From NCBI GenBank assembly GCA_023251695.1, contig JAHEYE010000159.1, positions 1 through 8,070 on the forward strand: 8,070 nucleotides of DNA, given 5' to 3'. The position numbers were made by a program, and so were the translations under genes. Below, piece by piece: positions 1 to 5,096 of the stretch; the stretch's first letter is position 1; every line of letters starts with the position of its first letter. The DNA comes from Sphingobacteriaceae bacterium. Lineage in GTDB: Bacteria > Bacteroidota > Bacteroidia > B-17B0 > Aurantibacillaceae. Under the pieces are notes generated by a model that saw only the letters and a list, made by a program, of their open reading frames with translations, ran no database searches and was not told the DNA's origin.

Positions 1-1346
1 TTGCATCATTAACGATGGGAATGGGCATTGTTCCGATTGCAAATAAATTAAATTACGATTTGGTTTTGCCCGGTAATTGGGAAGTGGCGTATGGAAAGCA
101 AATGCTGATGCACGACATGAATTCTTATTCCGCTGCAAAAGTTTGCAGTAACATGTTTCATAACGATGACTTGGATCACGATCTTTTATTTCCACCTTAC
201 CAGATCTTTAATTTAGGAGGAACGCGGATTGGTTTTGTAGGATACAACGATCCTTTAACTCCCGTACGTCAATCACCGGCTTATTCGAAAGGAATTAAGT
301 TTACAAAGCCTGAAGTTAATCTTGAGAAATATGTAAAAATTCTGCGTGAAGAAAAAAAGTGTGACATGGTTTTTGTTTTATCGCACATGGGTTTATCACA
401 GCAAGTGCATTTAGCCAATCAAAAATGTACTGAAGGGGTGGATTATATTTTAGGAGCAGATACACACGAGCGTGTGCGTGAACCATTACAAGGTAAATTC
501 ACAAAAGTAACAGAGTCAGGTGCTTTTGCTTCCTTTATCGGAAAATTGGATATTGTTATTGAAAACGGAAAAATTAAGGATGAGGTTTACGAATTACTGG
601 ATGTTGACCCGGAAAAGTATCCTGCGGATAGAGAAGTGGAACATGCTATTGAAAAAGTAAAACGTCCTTACAAAAAAATATTAAAAGAAGTACTCGGACA
701 AAGCAAAACCCCATTGATGCGTTATTACATTATTGAAACGCCGATGGATAATTTAATTACCGATGCGGTGATGTGGAAATTTAAAACCGATATTGCCGTG
801 TCTAACGGTTTCCGGTTTTGTCCGCCTTTAATTCCTGATCCGGAAACTGGTTTAGCCGATATTACACGTGAATATTTGTGGAGCATGCTACCGGTAGATT
901 CGGAAGTGAAAGTAGCAGATGTAAAAGGAAAACAAATTTTAAAATGGTTGGAGAAAGAATTGGAAAATGCTTTTTCTAAAGATGCGAAAAAAAGATTTGG
1001 CGGTTGGTTTGTCCGGTTTAACGGCATGAAAGTAACTTTTACAATTGGAAATGAATTTGGGAAACGAGTGCAGGAAGTTTGCATTAAAGATGAACCCCTC
1101 GAGTTAGATAAGACTTATACCATGGTAGCTTGCGAACGCGATGGTGATCCGGATAACGTTTTGTGCCGTATGTTAAACGTTCATAATCCTGTTAAACAAG
1201 GAATTTTCCTCCACAGTGTGATTGAAGACTATTTAGCTGAGTTCTCACCGGTTTCTCCAAAATTAGAAGGAAGAGCTATTGCAACCGATGCACCTGCCGA
1301 TTTATTAACACAAGCTTTAGCGGGAATAGATTATCAATTCAGATAG
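1..1346 (+). CDS. Metallophosphatase / 5'-nucleotidase family protein, 5' end cut off by window edge
   Basis: The frame is open to the left edge (Ala-Ser-Leu-Thr precede the Met at 15), so the true start, any signal peptide and the first two metal motifs lie outside. About 447 codons remain. The N-terminal half is the end of a calcineurin-like phosphoesterase domain: GNWE at 72-83, SHMG at 381-392 and GADTHER at 453-473. From roughly 670 it is a 5'-nucleotidase C-terminal domain, with NLITDA (750-767) and SNGFRF (801-818) as substrate-domain motifs. Family members are usually exported and hydrolyse nucleotides, UDP-sugars or related phosphoesters. Two family motifs are altered: GNHE reads GNWE and GHxH reads ADTH. 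That points to a divergent subgroup, perhaps nearer the SoxB-type branch than classical UshA, so the substrate is left open. The stop TAG abuts the ATG of the next gene, suggesting translational coupling. The family is confident; the activity is not. Confidence 0.85.
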   Translation, partial: ASLTMGMGIVPIANKLNYDLVLPGNWEVAYGKQMLMHDMNSYSAAKVCSNMFHNDDLDHDLLFPPYQIFNLGGTRIGFVGYNDPLTPVRQSPAYSKGIKFTKPEVNLEKYVKILREEKKCDMVFVLSHMGLSQQVHLANQKCTEGVDYILGADTHERVREPLQGKFTKVTESGAFASFIGKLDIVIENGKIKDEVYELLDVDPEKYPADREVEHAIEKVKRPYKKILKEVLGQSKTPLMRYYIIETPMDNLITDAVMWKFKTDIAVSNGFRFCPPLIPDPETGLADITREYLWSMLPVDSEVKVADVKGKQILKWLEKELENAFSKDAKKRFGGWFVRFNGMKVTFTIGNEFGKRVQEVCIKDEPLELDKTYTMVACERDGDPDNVLCRMLNVHNPVKQGIFLHSVIEDYLAEFSPVSPKLEGRAIATDAPADLLTQALAGIDYQFR

Positions 1347-2972
1347 ATGAGACATTTTTTACTTGCAATATTATTCCTCGCCTACAATTCCCCTGCTCAA
1401 AAAAGCACGCTTCCAATCATTCCGCAACCTAATGAAGTCTCTATTAAAGACGGAAGCTTTACTGTTTCTCCCGAAACAAAAATTGTTTTGCGGCATTCTG
1501 AAAGTTTTAAAGCAGATATTGATTGGTTCAATGATTATCTTGAAAAAAATTATGGTTTCCGTTTAGAGTTCATTCAAAGTGAATCGAAAATGGGGAATTT
1601 TATTCAGTTCGAGTATCCTGATTTTGAAGGTGGTTTTAAAGAAAATTATCATTTGGATATTAATAAAGCCAGGATAAAAATTACTGCTGAAGGAAACGGC
1701 TCCGGTGCATTTTATGCCTTGCAAACTTTAGTTCAGTTATTGCCACCGCAACAAATAAAATCTTTGAAAGTCGCCCCTACCAAAAAATTCGAGGTGCAAT
1801 GCTGCTACATTGAAGACCGTCCACGTTACCAATGGCGTGGTATGCATTTGGATGTGTGCCGACATTTTTTTCCGGTTTCATTTATAAAACGTTACATCGA
1901 TTTGATTGCTGCCTATAAAATGAACGTGTTTCATTGGCATTTAACCGAAGATCAAGGCTGGCGTATTGAAATTAAAAAATATCCCAAACTAACTTCAATT
2001 GGTGCATGGCGTAGCGGTACAATGGTTGGTTCTTATAAAGATAAAAAATACGATACCATTCGTTACGGAGGATTTTATACACAGGATGAAATTAAAGATG
2101 TAATAGTTTATGCAACGGCAAGACACATCACTGTTGTTCCTGAAATTGAAATGCCCGGACATTCTTTAGCTGCTGTTGCTGCTTATCCATGGCTATCCTG
2201 TTCGGGCAAACCTCAAGAAGTTGCGAAAGGCTGGGGCGTTTTTGATGATGTGTATTGCACTAAAGATTCCACATTCCAATTCCTTGAAGATGTTTTGACA
2301 GAAGTGATTGCTTTGTTTCCCGGGAAATACATTCATATTGGCGGTGATGAATGTCCGAAAACCAGATGGAAAACTTGTCCGCATTGTCAGACTCTGATCA
2401 AAAAAGAAAAATTAAAAGATGAGCACGAGTTGCAAAGTTATTTCATTACACGCATCGAAAAATTTCTTAATAGCAAAGGAAAACAAATTATTGGCTGGGA
2501 TGAGATTTTAGAAGGTGGCCTCGCCCCGAATGCAGCAGTGATGAGTTGGCGCGGAACTGAAGGCGGAATTGCTGCGGCTAAACAAAAACACAATGTAGTG
2601 ATGAGTCCGGGCAAGCCTTGTTATTTCGATCATTACCAAAGTAAAAACAAATTGACCGAACCACTTGCGATTGGAGGTTTTAATCCCCTGGATTCTGTTT
2701 ATAATTACAATCCAAGTCCAAAAATTTTAAACGAACAGGAAACCCAATTTATTATGGGTGCGCAGGGAAATGTGTGGACGGAATATATTTTAAATGAAAA
2801 ACAAGTCGAATACATGGCTGTGCCGAGAATGATCGCTTTGGCGGAAGTTTTGTGGACGCTTCCTGAAAATAAAAATTTCACAAATTTTGTTTTGCGTTTA
2901 AATAAGAATAAATTTATTTTAGATATGTGGCAGGTTAATTATGCAAAACATTTTATTACCAAAATCAAATAA
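1347..2972 (+). CDS. GH20 beta-N-acetylhexosaminidase, exported
   Basis: This 541-residue enzyme should release terminal beta-linked GlcNAc or GalNAc from glycans by substrate-assisted catalysis. It begins with a signal peptide (hydrophobic residues 4-13, likely cleavage near Ala17/Gln18), so it acts in the periplasm or outside. Residues about 22-150 form the GH20 N-terminal alpha/beta domain and about 163-510 the catalytic barrel. Visible landmarks are WRGMHLD with the sugar-binding Arg164, HWHLTEDQGWR (196-206), the catalytic pair Asp334-Glu335 in HIGGDE, and pocket aromatics Trp384 (GWDEIL), Trp401 (MSWRGTEGG), Trp477 and Tyr480 (GNVWTEY). Length is normal for a GH20 without accessory modules. 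The ATG follows the upstream TAG with no gap, and its stop lies 1 nt before the most likely start of the asparaginase. In this neighbourhood the probable substrate is N-glycan chitobiose or antenna GlcNAc (inference). Nothing looks broken. Confidence 0.95.
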   Translation: MRHFLLAILFLAYNSPAQKSTLPIIPQPNEVSIKDGSFTVSPETKIVLRHSESFKADIDWFNDYLEKNYGFRLEFIQSESKMGNFIQFEYPDFEGGFKENYHLDINKARIKITAEGNGSGAFYALQTLVQLLPPQQIKSLKVAPTKKFEVQCCYIEDRPRYQWRGMHLDVCRHFFPVSFIKRYIDLIAAYKMNVFHWHLTEDQGWRIEIKKYPKLTSIGAWRSGTMVGSYKDKKYDTIRYGGFYTQDEIKDVIVYATARHITVVPEIEMPGHSLAAVAAYPWLSCSGKPQEVAKGWGVFDDVYCTKDSTFQFLEDVLTEVIALFPGKYIHIGGDECPKTRWKTCPHCQTLIKKEKLKDEHELQSYFITRIEKFLNSKGKQIIGWDEILEGGLAPNAAVMSWRGTEGGIAAAKQKHNVVMSPGKPCYFDHYQSKNKLTEPLAIGGFNPLDSVYNYNPSPKILNEQETQFIMGAQGNVWTEYILNEKQVEYMAVPRMIALAEVLWTLPENKNFTNFVLRLNKNKFILDMWQVNYAKHFITKIK

Positions 2973-2973
2973 C

Positions 2974-3969
2974 ATGGGATCAAGAAGAAAATTTTTAAAA
3001 ACATCCGGAATTTTATCGGCATTAGCTTTAACTAGTCTGCCAAAGTTCGGAAAAGCGATTGCTGAAGAAGAAAAAATAGTTGAACCGGGAGAAATAAGAA
3101 AGCCGGTGGTCATTTCAACCTGGAATCACGGCTTAGCTGCTAACGATGGCGCCTGGAAAGTTTTATCAGCGAACGGTACTGCTTTGGACGCAGTAGAAAA
3201 AGGCGTAATGGTAACCGAAGATGATTTTACCAATTTAAGTGTTGGATTAGGTGGTTTGCCCGACCGTGAAGGACACGTGACTCTTGACGCAAGCATAATG
3301 GATGAAAAAGGAAGATGCGGTGGTGTTGCCTTTCTACAACGCATCAAACATCCTATCTCTGTTGCGAGAATGGTTATGGAGAAAACGCCTCATGTTCTCA
3401 TAGTTGGAAATGGCGCGCAAAAATTTGCGTTGGATAACGGTTTTAAATTAGAGCCAAAAAAATTATCTCCTGAAGCCGAAAAAGCGTGGAAAGAATGGTT
3501 AAAGACCAGTCAGTATAAACCAATTGCAAACATTGAGAATCATGACACTATCGGCATGGTTGCCTTGGATGCAAATGGAAATTTATCGGGCTCCTGTACA
3601 ACAAGCGGTTTGGCTTATAAGATGCATGGTCGCGTTGGTGATTCACCAATTATCGGTGCAGGAATGTATGTAGATAATGAAGTGGGGGCAGCTTGCGCAA
3701 CAGGCGTTGGCGAAACTGTTTTAAAAATTTGCGGCTCGTTTTTAGTGGTTGAGTTTATGCGGCAGGGTTTATCGCCAACGGATGCTTGTAAAAAAGCAAT
3801 TGGCCGTTTAATTTTGAAAAATCCAAATTACAAAGAAGTACAAGTTGGCTTTTTAGCCATTAATAAAAAAGGAGAGCATGGTGCCTATGCTTTACAAAAA
3901 GGTTTTAATTATGCTTTGGCAGATAATACCGGGAATAAATTATTTGATTCAGATTATTTTTTGAAATAA
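2974..3969 (+). CDS. N4-(beta-N-acetylglucosaminyl)-L-asparaginase (glycosylasparaginase), Tat-exported
   Basis: This Ntn hydrolase cleaves the amide bond between Asn and GlcNAc, the last step of N-glycoprotein breakdown. I choose the ATG at 2974 (331 aa). It lies 1 nt after the GH20 stop and places a twin-arginine signal at the very N-terminus (SRRKFLK, residues 3-9, then a hydrophobic stretch and AIA near 28-30). An in-frame ATG at 2941 would add 11 residues and overlap GH20. The mature start contains STWNHG, as in the Flavobacterium enzyme. The HDTIGM motif carries Thr192, the family's self-cleavage site and nucleophile of the beta subunit. It is followed by SCTTSG, KMHGRVGDSP and GAG, which form the substrate pocket. 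The later ATGVGE replaces the ATGDGD seen in some relatives. Autoprocessing should give an alpha chain ending at Asp191 and a beta chain starting at Thr192. It is probably co-transcribed with GH20. The family is very secure; the start is moderately so. Confidence 0.95.
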   Translation: MGSRRKFLKTSGILSALALTSLPKFGKAIAEEEKIVEPGEIRKPVVISTWNHGLAANDGAWKVLSANGTALDAVEKGVMVTEDDFTNLSVGLGGLPDREGHVTLDASIMDEKGRCGGVAFLQRIKHPISVARMVMEKTPHVLIVGNGAQKFALDNGFKLEPKKLSPEAEKAWKEWLKTSQYKPIANIENHDTIGMVALDANGNLSGSCTTSGLAYKMHGRVGDSPIIGAGMYVDNEVGAACATGVGETVLKICGSFLVVEFMRQGLSPTDACKKAIGRLILKNPNYKEVQVGFLAINKKGEHGAYALQKGFNYALADNTGNKLFDSDYFLK

Positions 3970-3975
3970 CAAAAT

Positions 3976-4009
3976 AATTCCCCCTTTTTCAAAGGGGGTT
4001 AGGGGGATT
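3976..4009 (+). repeat. Left inverted repeat of the nuclease cassette, with internal hairpin
   Basis: This 34-nt repeat consists of AATTCCCCCTT, a variable loop TTTCA, and AAGGGGGTTAGGGGGATT. It shares 29 positions with the reverse complement of the right copy, and all differences are in the loop. Bases 3980-3987 (CCCCCTTT) pair with 3991-3998 (AAAGGGGG) around a 3-nt loop. A second G5 run at 4002-4006 could compete for the same C5. The match to the right copy can be extended by one T at 3975. Confidence 0.9.
4001..4006 (+). promoter_or_regulatory. RBS-like G-run inside the left repeat
   Basis: AGGGGG ends 5 nt before the ATG at 4012. It can pair with the CCUCCU anti-Shine-Dalgarno sequence over six positions if one G-U wobble is allowed. 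The other genes here lack a clear Shine-Dalgarno site, so this strong one travelling in the repeat is unusual. The same G-run could be masked by the C5 run at 3980-3984 or by the right repeat in the mRNA. Its function is inferred from position and complementarity only. Confidence 0.45.
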
Positions 4010-4011
4010 CA

Positions 4012-4398
4012 ATGAAGAGCTATTCCAATTACAATAAGAACCTTAAAATATACGCCCGCGAAAAGCGTAACCATTCCACATTCGGAGAAATTTTGCTTTG
4101 GAAAAATTTACTAAGTAAAAGAAAGTTAGGATATCAGTTTAACAGACAGTTTCCAATACAGAATTTTATTGTGGATTTTATTTCCAGAAAACTTAAATTG
4201 ATCATTGAAGTGGATGGATATTCTCATCAGTTCAAATACGATGAGGATTCAAAAAGAGATAAAATATTAAAAGAACTTGGGTTTAATGTATTGAGAATTC
4301 AAGAAAAGGACATTAAGTACGATTTTCATAATGTTGTAAGGGTCATTGAATTTTATATTGATGAATTTGAAGAGAAAAACAGAATTCAATCCCCCTAA
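4012..4398 (+). CDS. Small DUF559 / VSR-like endonuclease-domain protein
   Basis: The 128-residue product is nearly all one DUF559 domain, a PD-(D/E)XK-type fold related to very-short-patch repair nucleases. Visible motifs are ARxxR (15-19), the helix HSTFGEILLW with Glu26, GYQFNRQFPI (40-49), IVDF with Asp55, the core LIIEVDGYSH with Glu66 and Asp68 (63-72), a DxxRD segment (79-83) and GFNVLRI (90-96). Glu26, Asp55, Glu66 and Asp68 are the likely metal ligands, so the enzyme appears intact. There is no signal peptide, so it is cytoplasmic. The ATG is the only good start, since an in-frame TAG lies at 4000-4002. The last four residues (IQSP, with the Ile codon partly outside) and the stop are written by the right repeat. 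Target and role are unknown. A nicking or cutting role in moving the cassette is possible, and host DNA repair or restriction is the alternative. It has no obvious link to glycan breakdown. Confidence 0.88.
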   Translation: MKSYSNYNKNLKIYAREKRNHSTFGEILLWKNLLSKRKLGYQFNRQFPIQNFIVDFISRKLKLIIEVDGYSHQFKYDEDSKRDKILKELGFNVLRIQEKDIKYDFHNVVRVIEFYIDEFEEKNRIQSP

Positions 4399-4420
4399 CC
4401 CCCTTCGCCAAGGGGGAATT
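4388..4420 (-). repeat. Right inverted repeat of the nuclease cassette, with internal hairpin and the gene's stop codon
   Basis: This 33-nt copy is inverted relative to 3976-4009. Bases 4399-4405 (CCCCCTT) pair with 4410-4416 (AAGGGGG) around the loop CGCC, giving a 7-bp stem. The stem bases match the left copy while the loop differs (GGCG versus TTTCA, read in the left copy's orientation). TCCCCCTAA at 4390-4398 encodes the last Ser-Pro and the TAA stop of the nuclease. The spacer before cutC is only 10 nt. Confidence 0.9.
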
Positions 4421-4430
4421 AAATTGTGCA

Positions 4431-5096
4431 ATGAAAAATATTTTAGAAATAGCTTGTTTTAATCTGGAATCTTGTTTAATTGCGCAAAAAGCAGGCGCTC
4501 ACAGAATAGAACTTTGTGAAAATTATAAAGCAGGCGGTGTCACACCTTCTCAAACTTTAATTGTTGAAGCCCGTGAACAATTGCAAATTGATTTATTTGT
4601 AATGATTCGTCCACGCGGAGGAAATTTTGTTTATTCGGTCTCCGAATTTAATACCATGAAAGAGCAAATTACTTTCTGTAAAAAAAACAATTGCAACGGA
4701 ATTGTTTTTGGGATTTTAACTCCGGAACATAAAGTTGATATTAAAAGATGTGAAGAACTGGTTGAATTAGCAAAACCTCTGCCCTGTACTTTTCACCGCG
4801 CTTTCGATGAAATAGAAGATCAGGAAAAAGCTTTAGAAGACGTTATTAATTGTGGTTTCAAAAGAATTCTGACTTCAGGAAAACAAAAAACAGCGCTAGA
4901 AGGCTCATCCATAATTATGGATCTGATTCAAAAAACAAATAACAGAATCCAAATTGTACCAAGCGGAGGAGTACGGTCAGGAAATATTTCCGGGTTAAAA
5001 AAAACAGGCGCTAAGGAATTTCATTCAGCGGCTATTACCGATGCAAGTGAAACTACTGATGAGGTTGAAATTAAAAATATTTTATCATCATTTTGA
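4431..5096 (+). CDS. cutC: CutC family TIM-barrel protein
   Basis: The 221-residue protein matches CutC along its whole length. Landmarks are LEIACFNLES (5-14), AGAHRIELCEN (21-31) with Cys29, GGVTPS (35-40), IRPRGGNF (59-66), TFHRAFD (120-126), ILTSGKQKTALEG and the late VPSGGVRSGN loop. It is near the usual bacterial length of 220-250. It has no signal peptide, so it is cytoplasmic, unlike the exported glycosidases around it. CutC was named for copper tolerance in E. coli, but its barrel, with conserved Arg, His, Glu and Asp at the mouth, looks like an enzyme. Its position between an asparaginase and a beta-mannosidase fits a sugar-related role better than copper handling (inference). The ATG at 4431 follows the nuclease cassette by 10 nt. 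Its TGA overlaps the TTG start of the next gene, so the two are probably translated together. Family certain, function uncertain. Confidence 0.93.
   Translation: MKNILEIACFNLESCLIAQKAGAHRIELCENYKAGGVTPSQTLIVEAREQLQIDLFVMIRPRGGNFVYSVSEFNTMKEQITFCKKNNCNGIVFGILTPEHKVDIKRCEELVELAKPLPCTFHRAFDEIEDQEKALEDVINCGFKRILTSGKQKTALEGSSIIMDLIQKTNNRIQIVPSGGVRSGNISGLKKTGAKEFHSAAITDASETTDEVEIKNILSSF

Larger units (their letters stand above)
3976..4420 (+). mobile_element. Putative 445-bp inverted-repeat cassette carrying a DUF559 nuclease gene
   Basis: Two near-identical imperfect inverted repeats (3976-4009 and 4388-4420) bracket one small nuclease gene with almost no spare DNA. The start codon is 2 nt inside the left repeat, and the stop codon lies within the right one. 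Removing the unit would leave about 16 nt between the asparaginase stop and the cutC start, in line with the other junctions of this operon. AAAT flanks both outer ends (3972-3975 and 4421-4424) and could be a 4-bp target duplication, although such a word is common in AT-rich DNA. No transposase is present. The nuclease may act in its own spread, or the unit may be moved by an enzyme encoded elsewhere, as in REP/RAYT-type systems. Calling it mobile is inference from structure and placement. Confidence 0.55.

Noticed and set aside
725..1084. Reverse-strand open frame inside the metallophosphatase gene, and similar reverse frames at 2193-2384, 3126-3347 and 7501-7881.
   Set aside because: They lie opposite well-supported family genes, show no recognisable domain, and read as by-products of the sense coding sequence.
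1363..1566. Forward open frame inside the start of the GH20 gene, and others at 5232-5426 and 7131-7385.
   Set aside because: Alternative-frame readings of conserved GH20 and GH2 sequence, without motifs of their own.
3980..4416. C5/G5 hairpins as rho-independent terminators.
   Set aside because: Neither hairpin is followed by a T-run on the + strand. After the left stem comes TTAGGGGG, after the right AATTAAATTG.
3976..4420. CRISPR-like or integron-like unit, because of short palindromic repeats.
   Set aside because: Only two copies exist, inverted rather than direct, with a gene between them; no cas gene or integrase is seen.
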